Both the position numbers and the translations under genes were made by a program. Shown in pieces: positions 47,301 to 57,575 of a DNA stretch of 64,000 nucleotides (its first letter is position 1; each line of letters starts with the position of its first letter). The notes beneath the pieces were generated by a model. That model was not told where the DNA came from, searched no databases, and saw nothing but the letters and a program-made list of their open reading frames with translations. The stretch is from Schistosoma mansoni (taxonomy: Eukaryota; Platyhelminthes; Trematoda; Strigeidida; Schistosomatidae). The stretch is from contig NW_017386025.1 of NCBI RefSeq assembly GCF_000237925.1, forward strand, positions 1,302,001 through 1,366,000, written 5' to 3'.

Positions 47301-48826
47301 CCTACGAAGCATGACAGAAGCCAATAGTTTGGACGCAATCGGAAGTAGACTTATCCCCCGATAGTTGTTACAGGAACGATGTGAACCCTTTTTAAAAACA
47401 GGGACAACTATCGACTCATTCCAAGACGTTGGAACACTCTCTAACTCCCAGACCATTGTAAACACCTCAGTCAATTCCTTAGCCAGTAAGTCACCACCAT
47501 CTTTAAGAAGAGCCGGAGGTAAGTAATCTGGGCCCGGTGATTTGTAGCGTTTCAAGAGTTGGATTTCCTTGAGGACTTCCGCCTCACTTAGTGGAGCAGT
47601 CGTCACCGACCATGGAGGGCAGGACAATCTGATCGGTGTTGCCGGAGCAGCAGGCCAGTTGGACTGCCCCCCTAAATGCCCAAGTACGGCCGAAAGTGAG
47701 GAGGGGCCACCCTCTCTATCGAAATGCTCTCACATGGCCACGCGTATACGGCATCTGAAAGGGAAGCACTACTTACTGCCTTCTCGTGGCATTACTGTTG
47801 TTCACGAAAGTGAGAGGACGGAAAGCGAATGTCTGGTGCTTTATCCGGGTTGGTGGACACGTTGAGTCCACCTAGGGAAGTTGGCAAACCCTGATTCAAA
47901 ACTAATGGTGCACATGGGCTCCAGTATCCTGAGGGAACAAATGGCGTATGCACCAACTGTTGGTCACCGGCTACCATGGGCCTACATCTCCTCACGATGC
48001 TCCACTACTTTGTGAGTCAGACCTTTAGGTCAAAGGCTAGGGGTGTGGCTCCCTAAGAAAACCACCTGCTTTGGTCTGGGCACCCGGGCAGTATCACAGC
48101 TCACACGCAGACAAATGAAATGACGATATTTACTGGAATAACAATAAATATGCATCATAATTTAGAAAAAATATGCAGAGATTTTTATACTTGTAAATCT
48201 AACCCAAGTAGAACATTTAATTTAACTAAACTATTAAGACAGATCAAGCCCAGCATATACGAAACAATTTGTAAGTCAACAGCCAAGAAATGTAAAAGTT
48301 ACACAAATAAATCATTTCATGATGGATACAGAGAATAAGAGAACTCTTGTTGTAAATAATGAATAAGTAGTTTAACACCTAAACTAGTTACTGATACACA
48401 ACAACACCTTATTTAATAATTAATATTTTTTTTCAAAATAATTTATTTAATTTAAACAATCCAAAAGCAGTCTAATGTGAAATAGTTATATGAAATATGA
48501 ATTTTTCCAACAAAATATTATGTTAAATCTTAATATTGATCATATATAACACTTGGATATTCTAACCTTAAACTTCGACAAGGAATCCATATTTCCGAAT
48601 TTATAGCATTATCATAATAATCATCGTCATCTTTTAAATTGGATGAATTATCTATCGAAGTGATCGTTCCATTATTGGTAGTTGTTTGATTCGACCATAT
48701 TATAATGAATAAATCATCTCCAGCTGATGCCAGATAATCACCTGAAATAGAAAATGATGATTAACAAAGACAGTTTATTTTATGAATTCACATTTCATAA
48801 GGGAGTAATAGCTACAATTAGAAATA

Positions 48827-48875
<49 letters not shown>

Positions 48876-51216
48876 CAATGGCGGGTAAAACATCAGTTGC
48901 CGTAAGTAGTTTGACTATCACCACGATTCCATTTATGAAAATATGCATTACTTTGCGAATCTGGAATATTTTAGTTAAGCGGCGTAATGAATAATGGTTT
49001 CTGAAATGAGTCACAAAAAGTAGAAAAGAGCATAGACATAAGATAATCAGATTTCCGGAAAACACCTAGAGCACTGAATAGGATGTGAGTATTTAACGTG
49101 TTTTTTTTAGAAGCCTGAAGAGGACTATTTACATGACTTTGTAATGTATCTGTGTATTTACCTGATAAATATCATGTTTGTAAACTGTTATATTTTGTAT
49201 ATATTTTGAGTAACAAGTTATGTAATTATTTTGTATAGCTTACAGAAAAATATAAGATTCAAATATTTTGTCACCTTTATATTAAGTAAAGGGAGTTGTA
49301 GGGAAAATATCTGATAGTTATTTATAGGAAAACTTTATATTTGCTATTCTCAAATGCCATATATCAATTCATCCGAGAAAGCCCGTAAACCCGCGAAAGT
49401 GTATCTGACTCTTACAACTGTGAATATTCAACTATACATTTCTAACCATAAAAACTGTTTTAATTATCCATCATCCATAAGTGTCCCATTATAGAGAACC
49501 AATATAAGACTGAAATAAGCTATTACGCACTGTCTACAATTATCGGGTACCTAGATTCTCTAGGTTTAAGTTATTGTTATTATTATTTTGTTTATAGAAG
49601 TGTATAAATGTAACCACACCTATAAATTAATGCACATTCTTTAATTATTCTTATAAATTAATTAAAACATTTGTAATTCAAGTATACTACTAAACAATCA
49701 ATCTACATTACAAACTATTCAGTGAACTTATAATTCTAATATAACAAACTCGAAATAAACGATTATCGTACAAAATAGTCGACTGTATTTTGAAAGAAAT
49801 ACTGTAATTACTTAGAATTCTAGTAGTAAAACATATTTTGTGGAAAAAGGTTGGACCTTTTCAATAAATTACTGGGTTGCTTTGTAATATGTGATTTTGA
49901 ATAAAAAAGCACTATGGACTTCTGATATAAACTTATGAACATTCTGAATCCTAATAAAGTGAAGTTTTAGTCAATCATATTGTAAAGGAATTTCACAGAT
50001 AGTAATGAAACAAATGATTACTATCTGTGAAGTAGGTATAATAACTGGGAATGTGAAATCACCAAATAATTAATTTATGAAAAAGTCAATACTGAAATTC
50101 ATGAATTGATTCAAAATGAACTTCATTCATTGACTTTCAATGTATGCTCATATGTATCAATTTATTCAGTATGAAGTTCATTGAAGAAGACATAATACAG
50201 AGAAACTGAGAAAATATCGTGTATTTTCCAGCTGAATAAGTAAATCATTAACACTAGGTTGAACTATAAGTTAAACGAATGTAATACTACTCCCACTAAA
50301 CATTACGAATAATAGCAAGTCAATTATATTAGCCTAAAAGAAATAGACAAATTTATCTGTTTCAATAAAAAAAAATTACTCTGGGAGTTAACCATAGATG
50401 CCTACCATTGTTATTACTAATGAAATACATGAACTGCACGTCGCATAAACTAATGAGAACACATTTGTCTCGAGTATCTGTCGCGGTATACCTGCAGACT
50501 TTAAATTTCTATATATGTTCATGATTGGATTTTTGATATAATCTGGAATTTTTCGTATGACGGGGGGGCATTGAGCTCGTGTACCGACTAAACCAGTACG
50601 ATAACCAGATCACATCAAGATTCTTACCAGATGACAAAACGTTAGACTAACGGATCGAAATACATACACCCCTACTTTTCTACAGCACTGGGAGTTGTAG
50701 GTTCCCAATAATAAATTGACCATACTAAACAATAATCAATCCCCTAAGTTTGGTATAGAAGATGATTAATTACAATTGAAAATGGACCCTATATGTTGTA
50801 GACAAGTAATGGGGAATTTCGTTGAAAAATCTGGCTTTGGTTAGTTACATTTACAACTGTGTTCAACATAGTTTATACTGGAAAATAATCTCCACGCAAC
50901 CTCTAAAAGAATATGTTACGATATGAATTGTTTAATAAGAACGACCAAATTATCAAGAAGACTCTTATTACAAATCATAAATCAACTGTCTTGTGAATAA
51001 CAAATATAATCCAAAGATCGGTATATATACACATGGGAACACAGAGACTTATTTGAAAGGCATATGCATGTGAAATAAATAGTATAGGTGATTGACAGTT
51101 TTTACATTTAAATCTATTTTCATTTGGGTTTAAACTAGTTACCTTTTTCCTGATTAGGTAATTATGAATTACCAATGATTTCACCCGACATTATGATAAA
51201 CATTTTAAAGAACGGG

Positions 51217-51267
<51 letters not shown>

Positions 51268-52525
51268 GGCAATACAAAGAAACTTTCTTCAGTGCGTGTT
51301 TCCAAATTATCAACAAAATGAAGGTAGTACACAAAGAAATTAAATGTAACTCATTTACTACCAATCACAACATGAAGAGATGTAATAATAATATAATGAT
51401 TTATTTGTGATATCTCAATGATTAGAAATTTGAATTTATGACACTCCATAACTTAGTGTAAGCCAATTCTTTAGAGTAAACAAACAAATAAATAACCAAA
51501 TTAATTCGGTTATTAGCATTCTAATAAGATGGTAATAGTGTGGTGTGTGCTACTGATGTCAGCAGATATAAGTAATATGTATCACCAACCGAAAGTCAAA
51601 TGCTTGGAAGTAGAAGGTTAAGGAGATCGAAGAAAAGAGAACGAGAACAGAGAATCATTGGTGTGGAAACGAAGAAACAATAAAGTCTGAGACGATTGAC
51701 TGACATTTTGCAAATGAAGTATTTACTGCATGGTTCTCAGATTTTACCAAGAGATCCTGTAATTTTGTGTCCAAATACATTTGGTTGTCCCCGCTTGTGT
51801 TCTCGTTTTTTACAGTAGTACTTCAACTAATTTTACTCTTCAAAATTGGTACTGAGTAACAATCGATTAAGAAAATGGGTAAAGTATTACACAGTCAATA
51901 GTCAATTCATATTTAACTAACTATTAGTATTGGATGCAAATCACCGAAGTGATATATTCAAAAATAACAATTATAAAAACATCCCATAAACGAAATGTTT
52001 TGTACATAAATGATCTTTAGCAACCTGAAGGTGAAAAGTTACAATGGATCAATGAATAATATACACAAAAACTTTACCTGAAGGTGACCAACGAACAACA
52101 TTGACAGGTTTTTCATGACGCTTTAATGAAGCCAAATAAGTTAAATGTTCGAATTGTTTGAAATCAGTTTTTTGTGTTGTACCAGGAGTTATGAAACCAG
52201 AACCCTTTTTAGTTACCGTTAGATTAGTAGTGCATTGAGATTCAGTTTGTTCTGTTGTTGTTTTCAAAACTCCAGGTAACCAATTCAATTGAACACGCCA
52301 TAAACGAACAACATTATCGCCACCAGCTGTTGCCAGTCTTGTCCAATTCAAACCAGGATCGAGATCTTTAATACTTTTAAAATTTAATTCACTTAAAGGA
52401 CTGCGATTAGAATTTTGATTGCTACATTTATTATTATCACTTATTGGTTTGAGACGATTTTGTAGATCACATGAATATATTGGTAGTGTTTCATGCCAAG
52501 CTATTTCAGGAGTTAAAAAACGCAT
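35991..52525 (-). CDS. CHAF1B: Chromatin assembly factor 1 subunit B (p60), WD40 protein
   Basis: Seven coding exons: 52078-52525, 48567-48741, 41446-41851, 39325-39768, 37587-37945, 36134-36356, 35991-36020. All junctions are GT..AG with matching phases, giving 694 residues (human p60 is 559). Signature blocks match the p60 family in order: [16 protein letters not shown] near the start, [92 protein letters not shown] and [19 protein letters not shown]. These form a WD40 propeller. In the family, p60 works with p150 and RbAp48 in the nucleus to deposit H3-H4 on newly replicated [12 protein letters not shown] near residue 629 resembles the B-domain by which p60 binds the histone chaperone ASF1. 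The extra length over human lies in low-complexity linkers and the C-terminal tail. Introns 1-3 are large and TE-laden. Confidence 0.95.
36134..36356 (-). CDS. CHAF1B: CHAF1B exon 6, ASF1-binding-like motif
   Basis: 223 nt, phase 2 to phase 0, acceptor CTTTCAG and donor AAG|GTAGGT. It encodes [16 protein letters not shown], which corresponds to RRVTLNTL of human p60, then a polar tail. Confidence 0.85.
36735..37015 (-). repeat. SM-alpha retroposon in CHAF1B intron 5
   Basis: Carries the hammerhead at 36760-36822 and the SM-alpha landmarks GATTCCACTGCTAGCC and GTGAATATTAAC. A 13-bp inverted pair (ATTATAAGCAAAG and its complement, near 36736 and 36872) brackets the ribozyme. It is in the same orientation as CHAF1B. 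Confidence 0.75.
36760..36822 (-). ncRNA. Hammerhead ribozyme, SM-alpha type, core intact
   Basis: Minus-strand order: ATCCAG (stem I), CTGACGAG (core CUGANGA), GTC-loop-GAC (stem II with loop CAAATA), GAAAC (core), then ATC as cleavage triplet, and CTGGAT closing stem I with six pairs. All conserved core bases are present. The top pair of stem II is mismatched and the triplet is AUC rather than the usual GUC, with a very short stem III, so activity may be reduced. Known schistosome hammerheads have this layout. Confidence 0.8.
37020..37210 (-). repeat. tRNA-headed hammerhead SINE in CHAF1B intron 5
   Basis: Minus strand: GGATGCCGGCTCAGTGGTCT (A box), GGTTCAAGTCTTACATGCGA (B box), then CTGAGCCCCATACTAGGAC, AAAATGGCCGTCCAGTGC, a hammerhead tail in which both GA of the first core box and the GAAA box are altered. 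It lies directly upstream of the SM-alpha copy in transcript order, so two hammerhead-bearing retroposons sit side by side in one intron. Confidence 0.7.
37587..37945 (-). CDS. CHAF1B: CHAF1B exon 5
   Basis: 359 nt, phase 0 to phase 2, donor CAAG|GTAAAT. It encodes the last WD blade ([36 protein letters not shown]) and the start of a Ser/Asp-rich tail. Confidence 0.93.
39325..39768 (-). CDS. CHAF1B: CHAF1B exon 4
   Basis: 444 nt, phase 0 at both ends. It encodes [17 protein letters not shown] through [16 protein letters not shown], including the [12 protein letters not shown] block matching human AVRCCPVYFELR. Confidence 0.94.
41320..41361. repeat. (AT)n microsatellite
   Basis: About 21 AT units, 85 bp past the donor of CHAF1B exon 3. 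Confidence 0.9.
41446..41851 (-). CDS. CHAF1B: CHAF1B exon 3
   Basis: 406 nt, phase 2 to phase 0, donor CAA|GTACGT. It encodes [30 protein letters not shown], a Pro/Ser/Ala-rich insert, and [20 protein letters not shown]. The last two blocks are the best-conserved parts of the p60 family. Confidence 0.94.
43620..45340 (-). mobile_element. Internally deleted LINE (LINE-B), both ends kept
   Basis: Reading the minus strand from 45340: a GC-rich 5' region, the beginning of an endonuclease-type ORF ([40 protein letters not shown]), then an abrupt change near 44430 to the C-terminal part of the polymerase ORF ([46 protein letters not shown]), then a 3' UTR to about 43620. The endonuclease core and all catalytic RT motifs are missing, and stops and frameshifts occur. 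It lies in CHAF1B intron 2 in sense orientation. Confidence 0.75.
45838..47678 (-). mobile_element. 5'-truncated LINE with intact RT frame (LINE-A)
   Basis: Sense strand minus. It starts between the endonuclease and RT regions (frame open upstream to about 47678), carries a 535-codon open frame, and ends in a 3' UTR whose last 60 bases (45838-45900) run through GCGCATATATATCTGG and end in AAATAAATAA. It sits in CHAF1B intron 2, sense to the gene. Its 5' end abuts a Rep-A copy head to head. Confidence 0.8.
46020..47627 (-). CDS. LINE reverse transcriptase ORF fragment, 535 codons
   Basis: Uninterrupted frame to TAG at 46020. RT blocks in order: [89 protein letters not shown], and catalytic [11 protein letters not shown]. 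The thumb/C-terminal part has [10 protein letters not shown] and ends in a Trp-rich tail. The endonuclease domain normally found upstream is absent. The ATG at 47625 is incidental; the frame continues upstream. Lack of any stop over 1.6 kb points to a young insertion. RTE-like or related clade; SR2/SR3-type elements of schistosomes are candidates. Confidence 0.85.
   Translation of the reverse strand: MSCPPWSVTTAPLSEAEVLKEIQLLKRYKSPGPDYLPPALLKDGGDLLAKELTEVFTMVWELESVPTSWNESIVVPVFKKGSHRSCNNYRGISLLPIASKLLASVMLRRLFKTRERLTREEQAGFRSGRRCIDHIFTLPQMLEHSHTYHRPTIVVFIDIRADFDSLNRIVLWDCLLKKGVPEKFINILKALYTNTSGRVRAYNHLSPLFHSSSGVRQGCPISPFLFNFAIDYILETALMDVSNGGVDLLPGERLLDLEYADDIVLLCDNAQGMQSALNQLAISVRRYGLYFAPSKCKILLQDWQDSNPVLTLDGEQIEVVEKFVYLGSYISVGCGVSDEIDARIMKARASYANLWSLHDVSLAVKGRIYNASVRALLFYACETWPLRVEDVRRLSVFDHLYLRRIADIQWQHHVSNSEVRHRVFGHRNDNSIGVTILKHRLRWLGHVLRMSSQRILRRALFADTGTDWKKRRGGQCMIWCRGMKESCKGLASVGPSQLPGWDPRDGATQWLETLSDMAQNRSQWRSCCNLLLLSS
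47679..48115 (+). mobile_element. Rep-A retroposon, head to head with LINE-A
   Basis: Sense strand plus. It begins at CCCAAGTACGGCCGAAAG and matches the other Rep-A copies through GGGCAGTATCACAGC. The 3' tail block is poorly preserved after about 48115. The reverse strand keeps a 67-codon open frame (47792-47995) nearly identical to those in the other copies, which I take as a by-product of the repeat. Confidence 0.8.
48567..48741 (-). CDS. CHAF1B: CHAF1B exon 2
   Basis: 175 nt, phase 1 to phase 2. It encodes [18 protein letters not shown], the strand pair completing a WD blade, then an acidic insert (DDDDYYDNA) and WIPCRSLR. Confidence 0.9.
48830..48873. repeat. (TA)n microsatellite
   Basis: About 22 TA units, 90 bp upstream (in transcript order) of CHAF1B exon 2. 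Confidence 0.9.
51219..51262. repeat. (AT)n microsatellite
   Basis: About 21 AT units in CHAF1B intron 1. Confidence 0.9.
52078..52525 (-). CDS. CHAF1B: CHAF1B exon 1
   Basis: 448 nt from ATG 52523-52525 to donor TCAG|GTAAAG. It encodes the first WD repeats: [46 protein letters not shown] Ser/Asn-rich insert (about residues 28-45) and a Thr/Ser-rich insert (about residues 90-115) lengthen it compared with human p60. Confidence 0.93.
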
Positions 52526-53214
52526 CTCTGAACATAAAAGGTATTATTCTGAAAAAGAAAAAAAATGTAGGTGATAACAATAACGTTAGCAATGTAAGGA
52601 ATACAATATGAGAAAAAAGATAGTGGACATTGTTTGAAAATTTCATCGACCCAGGAAGTTGTCATTCATCCGTAACTTCTATTATTCTTAAAATTTTGTC
52701 AGACTTCATTACAACGCTTGATCTACATGAGACGAACTTAAAAAACTTTAGAAATTTCTTAAGAACTTTCCTCATGTTTGTATAAAAATTTGGTGTACTT
52801 CAGTTTTCTTACTTATCGGACAGATGATATCGCATAAATGTTAACGGATTAATACTTTAAACAATCTGAATGAATTTCCGATTAAATAAGATAAATTTAG
52901 AAATTTACACTTATTTGGTTAATTACTCCGATTAAAATTACTTACACTACAAGTTAAAAAAAGAATGGACCAAATACAATCTTAGTGAATACTCTGGATA
53001 AAAGCAGTAAGTCAATTGACGAGACTGTGAACCTTTATTGATTAAGAAAAATAGAGCATCTATGATATAGATCGAAATCGGTTTTCATAGTATACTTGTC
53101 TTTATTTCGTATTTTCCTTTAGATCTTCAATGCAGCATTATTTTATCGGTCTTTTTTTTCACCTCGTTTCACCATATATTCACTTTCTCATTATTTGAAC
53201 TTACGACAGATAAT
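52526..53214. other. Upstream region of CHAF1B
   Basis: Should hold the 5' UTR and promoter of CHAF1B. A pyrimidine run before AG just upstream of the ATG could be a trans-splice acceptor, but no motif is clear enough to call. Confidence 0.3.
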
Positions 53215-53506
53215 GTGACATGTAGTAACATTAAACCTGTAAACTATTGTACTAGATTCTACGTTGTTATTCTCTGTATAGTGGAATAAAAGAGGGAAAC
53301 TAACCAATACTTTTTAGTTTTCAAAACAAACATATTTTTACAAATATAAAATTGAAAAGAAAAAGTAATCCTTTTATCTTTATAAATAAGCATCAACTAC
53401 GTAGTACAGTCGCCTATATTCCAGGAGGGATAACAGGATCACGTAAGTAAACATTATGGAGCATCAATCAACTTAATTCATTGCTCAACTTATACTTTTT
53501 ACTTTT
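53215..53506 (+). repeat. 292-bp inverted repeat, left arm
   Basis: Reverse complement of 54792-55083 over its full 292 bases, with about three mismatches seen by eye and no indel. It ends exactly where the Rep-A tail begins. Confidence 0.85.
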
Positions 53507-54016
53507 ATTTAAGCACATAAATATTGATAGAAACGGGTACCAGGTACATATGCGCCACACGAAAAATGTCATTTCATTCAATTGTGTGAGGGCTATGATA
53601 CTGCCCGGCTTCCCAGACCGAAGTAGGTGGTTTTCTTAGGGAGCCACACCCCTAGCCTTTGACCTAAAGGTCTAACCTACAAGGTAGTAGAGCATCGTGA
53701 GGAGATGCGATCCCATGGTAGCCAGTGACCAACGATTGATTCATACTCCATTTGTTCCCTCAGGATACTGGAGCCCATGTGCACCATTAGTTTTGAATCA
53801 GGGTTTGCCAACTTCCCTAGGTGGACTCAACGTGTCCACAAACCCGGATAAAGCACCAGACATTCGCTTTCCGTCTTCTCACTTTCGTGAACAACAGTAA
53901 TGCCACGAGAAGGTAGTGAGTAGGACTTCCCTTTCAGAGGCTATATACGCGTGGCCATGTGAGAGCATTTCGATAGAGAGGGTGGCCCCTCCTCACTCTC
54001 GGCCGTACCAGGGCAT
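53507..54016 (-). mobile_element. Rep-A retroposon copy
   Basis: Sense strand minus, 5' end near 54010 (CCCTGGTACGGCCGAGAG), 3' tail at 53507 (TATGTGCTTAAAT). Almost identical to the copy at 56.3 kb; their antisense 67-codon frames translate identically. No target-site duplication was seen, which suggests rearrangement at one end. Confidence 0.85.
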
Positions 54017-54483
54017 CAATAATGATTTATAATGTTTAAGAATGATATAGATATTTTTTTCTTGCTTTTACAACTTCCGATTATTTTTTTTAAAAAAGAT
54101 ATCCTTTTGAACAAAACGAAATATGATATAATTAATATTTAAAGTAAATATTAAATAGAAAACTTTAAAGAAAATTTAATCAGATGATCATAAATCACTA
54201 AATCAATAGAAAAAACAACGAAAACAACATAGAAACATAAAAATTCATAGTACAAATAAATTAGGAAAAGTAAAATATTAAATGTGAAATGAATTCATGT
54301 TCATTTAAATCATAAGTCAAATTTTATTTGATTAATTAAAAGTTGTATAAGAGGTAAAGTGAATATTAATTTATACATAGAAATCTTTGAAGATAATATA
54401 AGTATATATAATATTATTATTTTAAAAAAATCAAGATTGTTGAGACACAAGTGACTAATCATTATTTTCATATTTGAAAGATC

Positions 54484-54591
54484 ATGAGTCAACCTTTAAC
54501 CCGATTTCCTTTTCAGGTACCCCTAGAAGAACCCTTCCACGGTGTGGGCAAACCGGGAGTGATAACTGCCCTCATACCTCTACAGCACTCA
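54484..54591 (+). mobile_element. LINE-B 5' fragment, cut by the assembly gap
   Basis: Matches the minus strand of 44810-44905 (shared AAGAACCCTTCCACGGTG and CTCATACCT blocks). It runs straight into the N gap, so its length is unknown. Confidence 0.7.
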
Positions 54592-54791
54592 NNNNNNNNN
54601 NNNNNNNNNNNNNNNNNNNNNNNNNNNNNNNNNNNNNNNNNNNNNNNNNNNNNNNNNNNNNNNNNNNNNNNNNNNNNNNNNNNNNNNNNNNNNNNNNNNN
54701 NNNNNNNNNNNNNNNNNNNNNNNNNNNNNNNNNNNNNNNNNNNNNNNNNNNNNNNNNNNNNNNNNNNNNNNNNNNNNNNNNNNNNNNNNNN
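54592..54791. other. Assembly gap, 200 N
   Basis: Exactly 200 undetermined bases, a round number suggesting a placeholder rather than a measured size. Confidence 0.98.
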
Positions 54792-55083
54792 AAAAGTAAA
54801 AAGTATAAGTTGAGCAATGAATTAAGTTGATTGATGCTCCATAATGTTTACTTACGTGATCCTGTTATCCCTCCTGGAATATAGGCGACTGTACTACGTA
54901 GTTGATGCTTATTTATAAAGATAAAAGGATTACTTTTTCTTTTCAATTTTATATTTGTAAAAATATGTCTGTTTTGAAAACTAAAAAGTATTGGTTAGTT
55001 TCCCTCATTTATTCCACTATACAGAGAATAACAACGTAGAATCTAGTACAATAGTTTACGGGTTTAATGTTACTACATGTCAC
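54792..55083 (-). repeat. 292-bp inverted repeat, right arm
   Basis: Begins at the first base after the gap and mirrors 53215-53506. Confidence 0.85.
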
Positions 55084-55939
55084 AATTGACTCATGATTTC
55101 AACTATGAAAATATTAAAATTTCCACAAAACCCCTTCTGATCTATAATCATTATTTGTTGAGAGTTGATTTTTTACTAGTCTGGTTGATAAATAATTTAG
55201 ATAGACCTCAAAACTAAGTGAAATTTTGGTTTCTGATTAAAGTATACCATTTTTAATTAGTGACAGGATTCGTTAACTACAATTTGGGCGATCTCCATAG
55301 CCAAATTATAACTAAGAGATGAATATACAAATTTGTACTAGGAAAATGAGTTACAGTATTGTTATTACGATTGTAATAACTGAAAACTATATAAACCAGA
55401 TTTTTTTAATGTATAATCCAAATCACAAACCATAAAAACAATTGCAAAAAAAGGGAATTTCAAATAACAGAAAACGGTGTCATCGTAATTGTTACACACT
55501 GAATATTTTACAATAAATCACTTGAGTTACTTATTCAAACCTACAAAGTGAACATATTCAAGCAGCAAATTTAAAGCCTTATCGAATAAAATTTGATTTT
55601 TTTTTCCTTACAAATATAAATTGTTAGTACATGTATCACAAGTTCTATATACAATCCTTCAGGTAATCAGAACACACTGACCGTGAAAATAACATCGCAT
55701 GTAATACAAGCAGTTAGTTACGCGCTGATTTGCATAGAAAGGTTAAAATTCATTTTCATTCATTTAGGTATTGAGATTAGCAACTCGGTAGAAACTGTCA
55801 TATTCGTGTGCCAGATTGTGAATTAAACTATGCTGCACTAGCCTTAACGACAGGTCGTAAGGAAAGGTTTATTTTCATTCGTGGAATAATGATTGATAAT
55901 TTAGTGGGTAGACAATTGATAGAATCAATAATGGAACTG

Positions 55940-55993
<54 letters not shown>

Positions 55994-56286
55994 ATTTCTA
56001 ATTTTACAAATCTATTCGAGACTACTGAGTGACAAACTTCCTTAATTTACCAAGAATGAACTATTCGGTAAAATGTGGGCGAAATATCGATTTAGATCCG
56101 ATTTTACACGATATGAGTAACAAAGATGATTCCTGGTGGTCAAAAATAGTTATACTAACAACTAATGTAGTGAACAGTAAGATAGTTTCAATGACAGAAC
56201 TCAATTTATAAATTGTAAGGTGGTTTAGACAACAAGCATCTATTGCATAGACATTTAGGACAGTAAATTTGTAGTCTAAAAACAAT
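55084..56286. other. AT-rich non-coding DNA
   Basis: Short open frames only. The frame at 55808-56032 runs into a TA microsatellite and has no recognisable content. Confidence 0.4.
55943..55986. repeat. (TA)n microsatellite
   Basis: About 22 TA units. Confidence 0.9.
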
Positions 56287-56295
56287 TAAGAAATG
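56287..56295. repeat. Target-site duplication of Rep-A, left
   Basis: TAAGAAATG, repeated at 56826-56834. Confidence 0.75.
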
Positions 56296-56825
56296 CCCTG
56301 GTACGGCCGAGAGTGAGGAGGGGCCACCCTCTCTATCGAAATGCTCTCACATGGCCACGCGTATATAGCCTCTGAAAGGGAAGTCCTACTCACTACCTTC
56401 TCGTGGCATTACTGTTGTTCACGAAAGTGAGAAGACGGAAAGCGAATGTCTGGTGCTTTATCCGGGTTTGTGGACACGTTGAGTCCACCTAGGGAAGTTG
56501 GCAAACCCTGATTCAAAACCAATGGTGCACATGGGCTCCAGTATCCTGAGGGAACAAATGGAGTATGAATCAATCGTTGGTCACTGGCTACCATGGGATC
56601 GCATCTCCTCACGATGCTCTACTACCTTGTAGGTTAGACCTTTAGGTCAAAGGCTAGGGGTGTGGCTCCCTAAGAAAACCACCTACTTCGGTCTGGGAAG
56701 CCGGGCAGTATCATAGCCCTCACACAATTAAAATTCAATGACAATGATTACTGGATATACTATTAGGTGGCGCATATAGATCTGGTACCCCCTTGTACCG
56801 ACATTTATGTGTTCAAACAAATAAA
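56296..56825 (+). mobile_element. Rep-A retroposon, complete copy with TSD
   Basis: 530 bp from CCCTGGTACGGCC to a tail CAAACAAATAAA, flanked by the 9-bp direct repeat TAAGAAATG (56287-56295 and 56826-56834). The tail and duplication show insertion by target-primed reverse transcription. There is no long sense frame, so the element must use another element's enzymes. The last 60 bases match the 3' end of LINE-A. Confidence 0.88.
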
Positions 56826-56834
56826 TAAGAAATG
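56826..56834. repeat. Target-site duplication of Rep-A, right
   Basis: TAAGAAATG, partner of 56287-56295. Confidence 0.75.
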
Positions 56835-56869
56835 AAATGCAATAGAAAGTGCTTCATGTTACAACACAG

Positions 56870-57010
56870 CACTGTAGTGCTTAATTTAAGACCACTCAGC
56901 AATCTGCACGCACAACTCAACACGAAAGTGAACCTAGAACCTATACACCTCTATCTCATTAGAACACTGAGCAGAAACCTAATAGAAAATATTTTTAGGA
57001 CAGTCATTTT
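56870..57010 (-). repeat. tRNA-headed SINE relic
   Basis: Minus strand reads CTGCTCAGTGTTCTAATGAG and GGTTCTAGGTTCACTTTCGT, aligning with the A-box and B-box parts of the SINE at 37.0-37.2 kb. The hammerhead tail is not recognisable. Confidence 0.45.
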
Positions 57011-57359
57011 GTGATATAGTGAATTTTTGTGTCTCTAAAATCAGTAAACTTCGTATTCATAAGTCGATGCTTCAAACTGATATCTTTGTGATCAAGATTA
57101 CTTTCAAAGGGTACAAAATATTACTAGAAAAACACCAAACTTAAATGCCCATGATGTTTTCAACTGAGGATATTTATGCTCCGACGCTAAACATTCTCAC
57201 ATTCTATGAATCCATGGTAATTCAGGACCGGAAAAAAGTAATGGTGAGCATTTGAAATACGTCATCGCCGTTATTCAGGAATGTAAGTGATCAATCTCTA
57301 TTGGGATATAAGCGTCCCATTAGATCTACATTACCATGTAGTCAAAGGTTCTAGTAAAG

Positions 57360-57545
57360 TTGGACAGTCAGTCAGTTAGTCAGCTACAACGTAGGACTAG
57401 GCACATATATGCATCGGTCCAAGTTGCCATACCTCGGTAGCACAACAAGATGAACACCGGATTCATAGAAGTAGTTAATTTAGTGGTGGCAATATATAAA
57501 AGATAGGTTGTATATAAGGATATAGTATAGGAAGGAAGTTGGACA
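57360..57545 (-). mobile_element. LINE-B 3' UTR fragment
   Basis: Matches 43620-43800 closely (shared GTTGTAGCTGACT, TGTGCCTA, CATCTTGTTGTGCTA blocks in the same orientation). Only the 3' end is present, as expected for a severely 5'-truncated insertion. Confidence 0.7.
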
Positions 57546-57575
57546 GTGACTAGCAGTGGAATCCAGGACAAGTGT
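57546..57575 (-). repeat. SM-alpha 3' fragment at LINE junction
   Basis: Minus strand GTCCTGGATTCCACTGCTAG, the substrate side of the SM-alpha hammerhead, without the catalytic core. It is sandwiched between the LINE-B fragment and the RTE LINE. Confidence 0.6.

Noticed and set aside
53697-53900. 67-codon open frame repeated at 56409-56612 and 47792-47995
   Set aside because: It lies on the antisense strand of the Rep-A retroposon and is conserved only because the copies are young.
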